A DNA stretch of 9,441 nucleotides from JAIRQK01 sp047974135 (GTDB lineage: Bacteria; Campylobacterota; Campylobacteria; Campylobacterales; Campylobacteraceae). The stretch covers positions 1 through 9,441 of the forward strand of contig JBKECC010000084.1 of the NCBI GenBank assembly GCA_047974135.1. The letters run 5' to 3'. A program made the translations under genes and the position numbers. Below, in pieces: positions 1 through 6,339 of the stretch. Every line of letters starts with the position of its first letter. Position 1 is the stretch's first letter. The notes beneath the pieces are model-generated. The model worked only from the letters and a program-made list of their open reading frames with translations, was not told the DNA's origin and did no database searches.

Positions 1-25
1 AATTTTATATATATTTGGAGTTTAA
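1..25 (+). CDS. C-terminal tail of upstream gene, probably hyfC/hycD-like membrane subunit (partial)
   Basis: Only the last seven codons are visible, in the frame beginning at base 2 (residues ILYIFGV, then TAA at 23-25). They are hydrophobic, as expected for the last membrane helix of an HyfC/HycD (NuoH-like) subunit or another Hyf membrane protein, and the stop lies 2 bp before the hyfE ATG, matching the tight spacing of the operon. The identity is inferred purely from position; the frame at base 1 is also open and simply reads into hyfE. The tail cannot be assigned without upstream sequence. Confidence 0.4.
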
Positions 26-27
26 AC

Positions 28-678
28 ATGGGAATTATCATTTTAGATTTTTTATCCATTTGTATAATAGCCACCTCTTTACTTGTTTTTGCAGCAAGAA
101 AATACAAGATAGCTATAAAAATATACATTGTTCAAACCATACTACTTGTTTTAATCTTTCTATTTTTATGGGCAGAATTTGATGCAACCGAATTAAAAAC
201 ATGGGCAATGATAGCCTTTTTTACAAAGGTTGTATTTGTGTCTTTTATACTTTTTAGACTTGTTAATAAACTAGGAGTTGTTTATGAGGATGAGCCAGTT
301 GCTGGATTTTTTATAAGTCCTATCATTGCCATAGCTTTTTCATTAGCTATCGCTATGTCGCTTCATAAAATCTTCCTTGATTTTTCTCTTATACAAGAGA
401 GGACTCCGGTAATAGCTGCTATAACTATATTTATGATTGGTATATTTGGTTTTATACTTAGAAACTCTATAGTTAAGCAAATTTTAGCTTATTGTACACT
501 TGAAAATGGCATACACCTATCTTTAGCTCTTATGGCATACAACTCTCCAAAAATTGCAGAGATTGGAATACTAACAGATGCTATCTTTGCAGTTTTGATT
601 ATGTCTGTATTAGCGCAAAGATTTTACAAGTATTACGGCACTCTTGATACTTCAAAAGCAAACAATTTAAAAGGGTAG
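28..678 (+). CDS. hyfE: Hydrogenase-4 membrane subunit HyfE (NuoK-like)
   Basis: This is an integral membrane subunit of a group 4 [NiFe]-hydrogenase, related at its C-terminal half to the NuoK/MrpC antiporter-like subunit of complex I. The 216 aa match the usual HyfE length. Hydrophobic segments lie at about residues 5-22, 30-49, 58-79, 93-112, 127-146, 152-171 and 178-197. Charged residues buried in helices are seen: Lys67 (FFTKVVF) and Glu159 in the LENGIHLSL segment, which resembles the conserved glutamate helix of NuoK. The start is supported by GGAG at 17-20, 7 nt before the ATG. It is followed after 2 bp by hyfF. E. coli Hyc (hydrogenase-3) lacks HyfE, so its presence points to the larger Hyf-type complex, which is thought to translocate ions. 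Assignment is firm at family level; pumping is inference. Confidence 0.9.
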   Translation: MGIIILDFLSICIIATSLLVFAARKYKIAIKIYIVQTILLVLIFLFLWAEFDATELKTWAMIAFFTKVVFVSFILFRLVNKLGVVYEDEPVAGFFISPIIAIAFSLAIAMSLHKIFLDFSLIQERTPVIAAITIFMIGIFGFILRNSIVKQILAYCTLENGIHLSLALMAYNSPKIAEIGILTDAIFAVLIMSVLAQRFYKYYGTLDTSKANNLKG

Positions 679-680
679 TT

Positions 681-2171
681 ATGGAGAAAATACTTATATT
701 ATTACTTATCATTCCGATACTTTTTTTTGTTGTTATCACGCTTTTGCCAAAAAATTTTAAAGCTTTAAGTACTGCTCATATAATAGCTTCGATCACTTAC
801 TCCTTAACAGCGCTCTATGCTGTTAGTAATGTAGTAAATGGTGATGCTTTTTACGCATTTAGTGATATGATATTTTTAGACTCAGTTGGTGGAGTTTTCT
901 TAACTATCATAGCAATTACAGGGTTTTTAGTAAACATGTATGCTGTTAAATATGTTAGTTGGGAATTAGAGAAAAATGTTTTACATGTAAAAGATGTAAA
1001 ACTATACTTTCAATTAACACAAATATTTATCTTTACTATGACTTTCTCTGTTATCTCAAACAATATCGCTCTCATGTGGGTAGCCATGGAAGCGACTACA
1101 CTGTCTTCCGTGTTTTTGATAGCTATTCATAAATCTAAAAAAACAACAGAGAGTGGCTGGAAATACATAGTTTTATGTACTATTGGCTTGGCTTTTGCAC
1201 TTTATGCAACAGTTCTTTTGTATAGTGCTGGCGCGCAAGTGGTTGATAGCAATCACAATGCGATGCTTTGGAGCACTTTGATAGAAAATGCAGATAAAAT
1301 GAACTCAAATGCCTTAAAACTTATCTTTGTATTTGCACTTGTTGGTTACGGGGCTAAGGCTGGACTTGCTCCAACTCACACTTGGCTTCCTGATGCTCAC
1401 TCAGAAGGACCTGCTCCTATCTCTGCGCTTCTTTCAGGTATTTTATTGAAATGTGCACTTTTGTGTTTACTTAGGTATTACGCGATAGTTGGAAACTCAC
1501 TTGTTGGGTTCTCTTTTGTTGAAATTGTTATGATGGCAAGTGCCTTACTTACAATTTACATATCCTCACTGTTTTTATTGCGACAACATGATGTAAAAAG
1601 AATGTTTGCTTATCACTCCATAGCTCACATGGGAGTTGTAGCCTTTGGTCTTGGAGCAGGAGGATTTTGGGGCATATTTGCAGCACTTTTTCACTGCTTT
1701 GCGCACTCAACAACAAAAGCATTAGCGTTTTGCTCAACTGGAAATTTAATGCATATTTATGGCACAAGAGATATGGAAAAGATGAGTAATCTAATAAGAG
1801 TGGCACCTATAACTGCTATTTTGTTTGGTGTATCTATATGTTCACTTGTTGGTGTGCCTGCATTTAACATATTTGTTAGTGAATTTATGATGATAAAAAC
1901 TTCCATAGTTGACATTCAAACTACAAAGGCATACGTAACAGCATTTTTACTGTGTATTGGTCTTGTAATCATTTTTGTTGCGGACTTTTCGCATTTTAAT
2001 ATGGTTACCTTTGGAAGAAAAGAGACAACGGTACTCTCAGGCGAAGTATCTTGGAAGGCAAATCTTCCACTTATAGTACTTGCAACCATTATAGTTATTA
2101 CGGGATTACTACAGTTTGAATCTTGGACAACGTTGCTAACAAATGCAACAAATATAATCATGCAAAAATAA
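681..2171 (+). CDS. hyfF: Hydrogenase-4 proton-channel subunit HyfF (NuoL/M/N family)
   Basis: A 496-aa polytopic membrane protein of the proton-translocating NADH-quinone oxidoreductase (Mrp-antiporter-like) family. The residues of a proton half-channel are in place: Glu137 in WVAMEATTL, Lys226 in GYGAKAGLAP, His233 and His240 in THTWLPDAHSEGPAP, Lys257 in SGILLKCALL, His312 in AYHSIAHMG, and His338/Lys346 in LFHCFAHSTTKALAF. The TWLPDAHSEGPAPISALLSG stretch is the family signature. The protein is slightly shorter than E. coli HyfF (526 aa by my recollection), with no long lateral helix of the NuoL kind. AAGGG upstream, inside the hyfE end, serves as ribosome binding site. A copy of the TTTACATGTAAA palindrome lies within the coding sequence and encodes LHVK at residues 101-104. 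Role as ion-pumping module is family knowledge; direction and ion are not visible. Confidence 0.93.
   Translation: MEKILILLLIIPILFFVVITLLPKNFKALSTAHIIASITYSLTALYAVSNVVNGDAFYAFSDMIFLDSVGGVFLTIIAITGFLVNMYAVKYVSWELEKNVLHVKDVKLYFQLTQIFIFTMTFSVISNNIALMWVAMEATTLSSVFLIAIHKSKKTTESGWKYIVLCTIGLAFALYATVLLYSAGAQVVDSNHNAMLWSTLIENADKMNSNALKLIFVFALVGYGAKAGLAPTHTWLPDAHSEGPAPISALLSGILLKCALLCLLRYYAIVGNSLVGFSFVEIVMMASALLTIYISSLFLLRQHDVKRMFAYHSIAHMGVVAFGLGAGGFWGIFAALFHCFAHSTTKALAFCSTGNLMHIYGTRDMEKMSNLIRVAPITAILFGVSICSLVGVPAFNIFVSEFMMIKTSIVDIQTTKAYVTAFLLCIGLVIIFVADFSHFNMVTFGRKETTVLSGEVSWKANLPLIVLATIIVITGLLQFESWTTLLTNATNIIMQK
980..991. repeat. TTTACATGTAAA palindrome, copy 1 (inside hyfF)
   Basis: Exact 12-bp palindrome, extended to 14 bp (one more T and A). 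In hyfF it is read TTA-CAT-GTA-AAA, Leu-His-Val-Lys at residues 101-104, in a loop between helices. Confidence 0.9.
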
Positions 2172-2181
2172 AAGGGTATAG

Positions 2182-3915
2182 ATGAAGGGCGATATTTTTA
2201 TAAATATGTTAAAAGAGAAGATAGAAATTTTAGAGATAACAAGACAGCCAGAAGATCAGATAACTATCTTGGTTAAAAGAGATGATTTACCTGAAGCCGT
2301 TAGATTTTTATATTATGATTGTGGCGGATGGCTCTCTTCAATGATTCCAAATGATGAGAGAAAGATAAACGGAAACTACGCTTTGTATTATGTTTTGTCT
2401 ATAGAAGGCTCAAAGATGACACAAGACGAAGAGCATCCACAAGAAGAGAAATGCTGGCTAAGTGTTAAAACACTACTTCCTGCAAATGACCCAACTTATC
2501 CATCCGTTACTTTAAAAGTTCCAGCTGCAGTTTGGTATGAAAGAGAGGCTTATGACTTATTTGGCTTAGTTGCTGTTGGACTTCCTGACCCAAGAAGACT
2601 TGCCGTTTCAGATGATTGGCCTGAAGGTCTTTTTCCTTTAAGAAAAGATGCTATGGATTATAGATTTAGACCGCCAACTACAGATGCCCAAAACGAACCA
2701 GATCATCAATTTTTATTTCCAACTGGAGATAAAACTCTAGATATTCCTTTTGGACCTTTACATATTACAAATGATGAACCAGGACATTTTAGACTATTTT
2801 GTGATGGTGACACCATAATAGATGCAGATTATAGACTTTACTATCAACATCGTGGTATGGAAAAATTAGCTGAAAATAGAATGAATTATGACCAAATGGG
2901 ATATTTGGCCGAGAGAGTTTGTGGTATCTGCGGATATGCGCATGCTATTGGTTGTATTATGGCAGCTGAGCGAGCTATAGACGTTGAAGTTCCTCTGCGT
3001 GCTCAAGCTATAAGAACTATATGTTTAGAGATAGAAAGATTGCACTCAAACTTACTAAATATCGGACTTTTATGTGAAATGACTGGAAATGTCAACGCTT
3101 TTCAACACATATTTAGAGTTAGAGAGTATTCAATGGAATTGGCTCAAAATGTAACAGGCGGACGAAAAACGTACGGCAATGTTATCATGGGTGGGTTAAG
3201 ACGTGATATGACAAATGTTGAAATAAAAAGAAGCTTGGAACTTTTAAATATTATAGAAGACCAAACAATAGAAGTTTGGGCAGCTATCATGGACAATAAA
3301 TTATTGATTGGAAGATGGAAAGGGGTTGGTATTTTAGATAAACAAATAGCAAGAGACTTTTCAACCGTTGGCCCAAATGTAAGAGGAAGCGGATTTAAAA
3401 GAGATTCAAGATATGACCATCCTTATGAGTTTTTTAGAAATATTGATTTTAAAGTACATGTAGAACATAGTGGAGATATATTTGCAAGGGCAAGTGTTCG
3501 CTATCACGACACGATTGAATCAGTACATGTAATAAGACAGTGTTTAGAGCTTATGCCTGGTGGAGAGATTGTTATAAATACTCAAAAAAGTATAAAACCA
3601 AGAGCATTTGCACTAGGAAACAATGAAGCACCAAGAGGTGAAAATATACACTGGATTATGCATGGAGACTCACAAAAAGTTTACAGATGGAGATGTAGAG
3701 CAGCAACTTTTAACAATTGGCCATCACTCAAGTTTCAATTTAGAGGAAATGTTGTCTCTGATGCTGCACTTATCATAACTTCCATAGATCCCTGCTACTC
3801 ATGCGGTGAGAGAGTTACGATAGTAGATATAAAAAATGGCAAAACAAAAGTTGTTACAAATAGTGAATTAAAAAGCTATTCAAGAACACGAAGAAATTCA
3901 CCATTAAAAAGGTAA
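2182..3915 (+). CDS. hyfG: Group 4 [NiFe]-hydrogenase large subunit HyfG/HycE (fused 30-kDa + catalytic domain)
   Basis: Catalytic subunit where H+/H2 interconversion takes place. The N-terminal ~170 residues are a complex I 30-kDa (NuoC-like) domain, with the characteristic AAVWYEREAYDLFGL and GLPDPRRL segments. The rest is a NuoD/NiFe large-subunit domain beginning with a GPLHITNDEPGHFRLF stretch. All four nickel ligands are present: Cys247 and Cys250 in ERVCGICGYAHA, Cys538 and Cys541 in DPCYSCGER. The CxxCxxxH and DPCxxC motifs distinguish a hydrogenase from a NuoD. At 577 aa it matches E. coli HycE/HyfG. Residues after Arg544 (about 33, ending in NSPLKR) look like the tail removed by HycI in E. 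coli HycE after Arg537, so cleavage between Arg544 and Val545 is predicted. AAGGG lies 6-7 nt before the ATG. It is soluble, on the cytoplasmic face of the complex. The subtype (4a formate hydrogenlyase-like) is inferred from gene set and similarity. Confidence 0.95.
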   Translation: MKGDIFINMLKEKIEILEITRQPEDQITILVKRDDLPEAVRFLYYDCGGWLSSMIPNDERKINGNYALYYVLSIEGSKMTQDEEHPQEEKCWLSVKTLLPANDPTYPSVTLKVPAAVWYEREAYDLFGLVAVGLPDPRRLAVSDDWPEGLFPLRKDAMDYRFRPPTTDAQNEPDHQFLFPTGDKTLDIPFGPLHITNDEPGHFRLFCDGDTIIDADYRLYYQHRGMEKLAENRMNYDQMGYLAERVCGICGYAHAIGCIMAAERAIDVEVPLRAQAIRTICLEIERLHSNLLNIGLLCEMTGNVNAFQHIFRVREYSMELAQNVTGGRKTYGNVIMGGLRRDMTNVEIKRSLELLNIIEDQTIEVWAAIMDNKLLIGRWKGVGILDKQIARDFSTVGPNVRGSGFKRDSRYDHPYEFFRNIDFKVHVEHSGDIFARASVRYHDTIESVHVIRQCLELMPGGEIVINTQKSIKPRAFALGNNEAPRGENIHWIMHGDSQKVYRWRCRAATFNNWPSLKFQFRGNVVSDAALIITSIDPCYSCGERVTIVDIKNGKTKVVTNSELKSYSRTRRNSPLKR

Positions 3916-3930
3916 ATAGGGTACAAAACA

Positions 3931-4560
3931 ATGATGAAATTACTCGATTTAAGTAAAAAATACTTAAGAGCAACATATAAATATCCATTTGAACCATACC
4001 ATGTAAATGAAGGGTTTAGAGGAAAACCAGTATATACGCACAGCCTTTGCATAGGATGTACCGCTTGCGCCGTTGTTTGTCCACCAAATGCTATAAATTT
4101 AAAATTAAACGATGACAAAAACAGACTAATGTGGCTCTTTGATTGTGGAAGATGTATATTTTGTGGAAGATGCGATGAAGTTTGCCCTACAAACGCTATT
4201 ATGCTCTCTGAAGAGTTTGAAGTAGCGGTTGTTTTTGATAAAAATGCGTTAAAGATTGAAGCTGAGCTTGAAGTTGAAAACTGTAAAGTTTGTGGCAAAC
4301 CTTTTACAACAAAAAGATTGATAGAGTACACAAAACAAAGATTAGAAAAAACAAACTTTATAAGCGATACATTGTCTATAAGTAAAATAAACTATCTACT
4401 TACATGTGATAGTTGTAAAAACAAAAGTTCTGCTGAAAAATCAGTGATAAGCCTTGCAAGTACATTTACATGTAAAGAAGAGGTTGAAAGATTAAGAAGA
4501 GAAGAGAAAGAGCGTAAAAAAGCAGAAAAATTGGCAGCTAAAAAGGAGGAAGAGCAATGA
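3931..4560 (+). CDS. hyfH: Hydrogenase-4 iron-sulfur subunit HyfH/HycF (2x[4Fe-4S])
   Basis: NuoI-like ferredoxin subunit carrying electrons towards the HyfI cluster. Two complete CxxCxxCxxxCP motifs are visible: Cys40/43/46/50 with Pro51, and Cys75/78/81/85 with Pro86, plus an extra Cys72. A second, C-terminal region carries further cysteine pairs, NCKVC (118/121) and TCDSC (159/162), and a lone Cys181. This zinc-ribbon-like arrangement also occurs, as I recall, in E. coli HycF/HyfH. The last ~27 residues are almost all Glu/Lys/Arg and likely a charged helix. The start is taken as the first of two tandem ATGs: AGGG at 3918-3921 lies 9 nt before it. A TTTACATGTAAA palindrome (4465-4476) encodes FTCK, including Cys181. 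The stop overlaps the hyfI start by 4 bp (ATGA), implying translational coupling. Confidence 0.92.
   Translation: MMKLLDLSKKYLRATYKYPFEPYHVNEGFRGKPVYTHSLCIGCTACAVVCPPNAINLKLNDDKNRLMWLFDCGRCIFCGRCDEVCPTNAIMLSEEFEVAVVFDKNALKIEAELEVENCKVCGKPFTTKRLIEYTKQRLEKTNFISDTLSISKINYLLTCDSCKNKSSAEKSVISLASTFTCKEEVERLRREEKERKKAEKLAAKKEEEQ
4465..4476. repeat. TTTACATGTAAA palindrome, copy 2 (inside hyfH)
   Basis: Exact copy read TTT-ACA-TGT-AAA (Phe-Thr-Cys-Lys), a different frame from copy 1, near the poorly conserved C-terminus of HyfH. Confidence 0.9.
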
Positions 4561-5384
4561 GTACATACGTTGTTCCAAACGATATAACTGAAAAAAATAG
4601 CCTTGAAGCAAAACTAAAACATTTAAAAAATATCAAAAGAAGTATATTTTTATATAGAGTTGATTGTGGTTCATGCAATGGTTGTGAGATTGAGATATTT
4701 GCAACCATAACTCCAATGTGGGATGTTGAACGCTTTGGTATAAAGCTAGCAGCAACTCCAAGACATGCTGATATACTAATTTGCACAGGACCAGTTACGA
4801 GACAAATGTACTATCCTCTTATTCGTGCTTATGAAGCAACTCCAGATCCAAAGGTTGTAGTTGCTTTTGGTGCTTGTGGTGCAACTGGTGGTATTTTTCA
4901 CGATTGCTATAGTGTTGTTGGTGGGGTTGATAAAGTTTTGCCAGTCGATGTTTTTATACCAGGATGTCCTCCGCATCCAGCAGGTATAGTTTATGGTTTG
5001 GCGATTGCTATTGGCATACTAGAACAAAAACTACATAAAGAAGAGTATCCACTAATCACAAATGAGCCTCCTTTAATCATAGAAAACTCAATACTTGGAA
5101 ATATACTATTTGAGCGAGATATCTTGGCTGAATCTAAAAAACTTATGGGTTATTTTCATGGAAGAAAGCTTTATGACAAATATATAAATGCTCTAAAATC
5201 ATCAAAAAATCCCTTTAATGCAATTAAAAGTACAGAAGTTATAGAAAATGCCATAAAAAATGAAGAGGATATGAGATATGCTGAGTGTATGCAAATACTT
5301 CACGAAAAAGTCTATCTGCCAAAAATAAACAGTTTAAATTTTCAAAAGAAAAACTTAGAGTTAAGCAGTGATACAAATATATAG
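4557..5384 (+). CDS. hyfI: Hydrogenase-4 small subunit HyfI/HycG (NuoB-like, [4Fe-4S])
   Basis: Electron-transfer partner of the NiFe subunit, homologous to NuoB of complex I. Cluster ligands are recognisable: the DCGSCNGCEIE motif (Cys37/40/43), Cys107 in AFGACGATGGI and Cys137 in IPGCPPHPAGI. The CxxCNGC form is typical of group 4 hydrogenases, as opposed to the tandem Cys-Cys of NuoB. Unlike uptake hydrogenase small subunits it has no Tat signal and only one cluster, in keeping with a cytoplasmic subunit. It starts in a 4-bp ATGA overlap with hyfH and has a strong GGAGGA ribosome site at 4546-4551. The conserved core ends near residue 160 and is followed by a ~115-residue Lys/Glu/Asn-rich tail; the total of 275 aa is somewhat longer than E. 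coli HyfI. The 3' end overlaps the next gene by 17 bp. Confidence 0.94.
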   Translation: MSTYVVPNDITEKNSLEAKLKHLKNIKRSIFLYRVDCGSCNGCEIEIFATITPMWDVERFGIKLAATPRHADILICTGPVTRQMYYPLIRAYEATPDPKVVVAFGACGATGGIFHDCYSVVGGVDKVLPVDVFIPGCPPHPAGIVYGLAIAIGILEQKLHKEEYPLITNEPPLIIENSILGNILFERDILAESKKLMGYFHGRKLYDKYINALKSSKNPFNAIKSTEVIENAIKNEEDMRYAECMQILHEKVYLPKINSLNFQKKNLELSSDTNI

Positions 5385-5718
5385 ATTAACAAAAAGAGAA
5401 GCTGACACTTCATATAAAAACGAAATGCCAGATAAATTTGAACAGATAAAAATTTTCTATAAAAACATAGGCCATGGGGCAGGGAAGATTGACTTTGTTG
5501 AAAAAGTTTATGAACTAGAAGAAGAAGAGTACCTAAATCTAGTGAGCAAAAGTGGCGAGTATGCAAAGTTTAAACTTGGAAATTTAAGCAAATACTTTGA
5601 AATTGAAGTTTTTCCCGAACATGTGCAGAAACTAAAAAATGAGATGCCTTCTTCAAAACTAAAAGAGATTTTTGAAGATTTAAAAGAGGGTTATTTTGTT
5701 ATCAGGAAAACAGATTGA
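5368..5718 (+). CDS. hycH: HycH/HyfJ-like formate hydrogenlyase assembly protein
   Basis: A 116-aa soluble protein. The segment IFYKNIGHGAGKIDFVEKVYELEEEEYLNL lines up, from memory, with the YYSLAIGHHLGVIDCLE region of E. coli HycH: same Gly-His, Gly, Ile-Asp pattern. The C-terminal YFVIRKTD also resembles the family's closing YLMVRR. HycH is required for E. coli hydrogenase-3 activity and is not part of the final complex; its exact step is not settled. The start is GTG at 5368, giving a 17-bp overlap with hyfI. No ATG upstream fits, and the ribosome binding site is weak, so coupling to hyfI translation is likely. The stop overlaps the next gene's TTG in a 4-bp TTGA. Position between small subunit and endopeptidase matches E. 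coli hyc/hyf order. Slightly shorter than E. coli HycH (136 aa). Confidence 0.82.
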   Translation: MIQIYRLTKREADTSYKNEMPDKFEQIKIFYKNIGHGAGKIDFVEKVYELEEEEYLNLVSKSGEYAKFKLGNLSKYFEIEVFPEHVQKLKNEMPSSKLKEIFEDLKEGYFVIRKTD

Positions 5719-6158
5719 AAAAGGCTTTTTTAGCAGTTGGAAATACTCTTAGAGGTGATGATGGTATTGCTAGTGAACTTGGAAAACTCATAGAAGAGAG
5801 TGGGGATGGTTGGAGAGTTTTTTACGGTGAAGATGTACCAGAAAATGAGTTTCATAACATAAAAAAATATGAACCAGATTTAATCATAGTAGCTGACGCA
5901 GTTACTGGAATGAAAGTAGGAGTGGTAAACGTTTTAGATTTAAGTAGTGAGATTGATTATATATACTCAACTCACAACATTCCAACTCCAGTTCTTATAA
6001 GTTATCTTAGAAACTTTTGTCAAAATGTCTTTTTTTTGGGGCTTGGCGTTGACATATTAAATGTTTTAGAAATCAATCCAGAACTCTCAAACGAAGCAAA
6101 AGAGACTGCAAAAAAAGGTCTTGTTAAGATAAAAGAGATAGATAAGATTTTTAGTTAA
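5715..6158 (+). CDS. hycI: Hydrogenase maturation endopeptidase HycI (HyaD/HycI family)
   Basis: Aspartic-type, nickel-sensing protease that removes the C-terminal tail of the large subunit once nickel is inserted. The 147-aa protein opens with AVGNTLRGDDGIA, the family signature, with Asp16. Other predicted metal-binding residues are Asp61 in IIVADAVTG and His87 in YSTHNIPTP, matching the Asp/Asp/His triad of E. coli HycI (Asp16, Asp62, His90). The expected substrate is HyfG in the same operon, which ends in a cleavable-looking tail. The start is TTG at 5715, overlapping the preceding TGA stop; CAGGAAA sits about 8-10 nt upstream. It is the last gene of the tightly packed operon: the next gene is 181 bp away. 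Confidence 0.92.
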   Translation: MKKAFLAVGNTLRGDDGIASELGKLIEESGDGWRVFYGEDVPENEFHNIKKYEPDLIIVADAVTGMKVGVVNVLDLSSEIDYIYSTHNIPTPVLISYLRNFCQNVFFLGLGVDILNVLEINPELSNEAKETAKKGLVKIKEIDKIFS

Positions 6159-6163
6159 AATTA

Positions 6164-6175
6164 TTTACATGTAAA
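6164..6175. repeat. TTTACATGTAAA palindrome, copy 3 (after hycI stop)
   Basis: Exact copy beginning 5 bp after the hycI stop codon; its right arm is shared with the 10-bp inverted repeat at 6172-6210. Confidence 0.9.
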
Positions 6176-6210
6176 GATAAAATTGTTACAAATATATACA
6201 TTTATCTTTA
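6172..6210 (+). terminator. Possible weak hairpin terminator of the hyf operon
   Basis: TAAAGATAAA (6172-6181) is the exact reverse complement of TTTATCTTTA (6201-6210), separated by 19 nt, so a 10-bp stem can form 13 nt after the hycI stop. The stem is almost all A/U and the loop is long, and the downstream T-content is modest, so this is a poor classical terminator. Its placement is right, but it could equally be an operator or chance in AT-rich DNA. Confidence 0.3.
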
Positions 6211-6287
6211 TTTGTTACTAAATGTAATCTTTTATTGTTTTATCTTTTATAAATTTACACACTTTTACTCAATCTGCTTTTTCATAT

Positions 6288-6296
6288 TGTTACAAT
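6288..6296 (+). promoter_or_regulatory. Candidate extended -10 promoter for the OFA transporter
   Basis: TGTTACAAT fits the extended -10 pattern TGnTATAAT with one mismatch in the hexamer (TACAAT at 6291-6296). Transcription would start around 6303, leaving a leader of roughly 35-40 nt before the ATG at 6340. No clear -35 hexamer is seen, which is common in epsilonproteobacteria. The assignment rests on sequence match and position only. Confidence 0.4.
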
Positions 6297-6339
6297 CAAG
6301 ATATTTTTTTAATTTTTTGATTTTAACAAAGGATGTAAA

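Larger units (their letters stand above)
6159..6339. other. Intergenic region between hydrogenase operon and OFA transporter
   Basis: A 181-bp AT-rich stretch with no gene. It contains a TTTACATGTAAA palindrome (6164-6175) just after the hycI stop, an overlapping 10-bp inverted repeat that may be a weak terminator (6172-6210), three TTGTTAC words (6184-6190, 6213-6218 as TGTTAC with a preceding T, and 6288-6293 with TT before it), and a candidate extended -10 box (6288-6296). AAAGGA at 6328-6333 is the ribosome site of the transporter. The region suggests that the transporter has its own transcription start as well as possible read-through from hyf. Confidence 0.6.

Noticed and set aside
1549..2161. 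Minus-strand open frames of 81 and 85 codons opposite hyfF
   Set aside because: They lie wholly within a strongly supported membrane gene, have no ribosome site and give no recognisable protein; shadow frames.
3451..3535. Two ACATGTA words in hyfG (near 3456 and 3523) as further palindrome copies
   Set aside because: Flanks do not complete the 12-bp palindrome; counted as ordinary coding sequence. Similar partial words near 926 and 4401 were also left out.
2182..3915. HyfG as a complex I NuoCD fusion
   Set aside because: All four nickel-binding cysteines of a hydrogenase are intact and a HycI protease is in the operon, so it is a hydrogenase and not a NADH dehydrogenase subunit.
3876..4331. 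Minus-strand open frame of 151 codons opposite hyfH
   Set aside because: Longest shadow frame, but it lies antisense to conserved ferredoxin motifs, overlaps the hyfG/hyfH junction and has low-complexity Ser/Phe-rich composition typical of antisense reading of AT-rich genes.
6159..6339. Sigma-54 (-24/-12) promoter ahead of the transporter
   Set aside because: No GG-N10-GC pair of the right form is present in the spacer; the AT-rich sequence fits a sigma-70-type promoter better.
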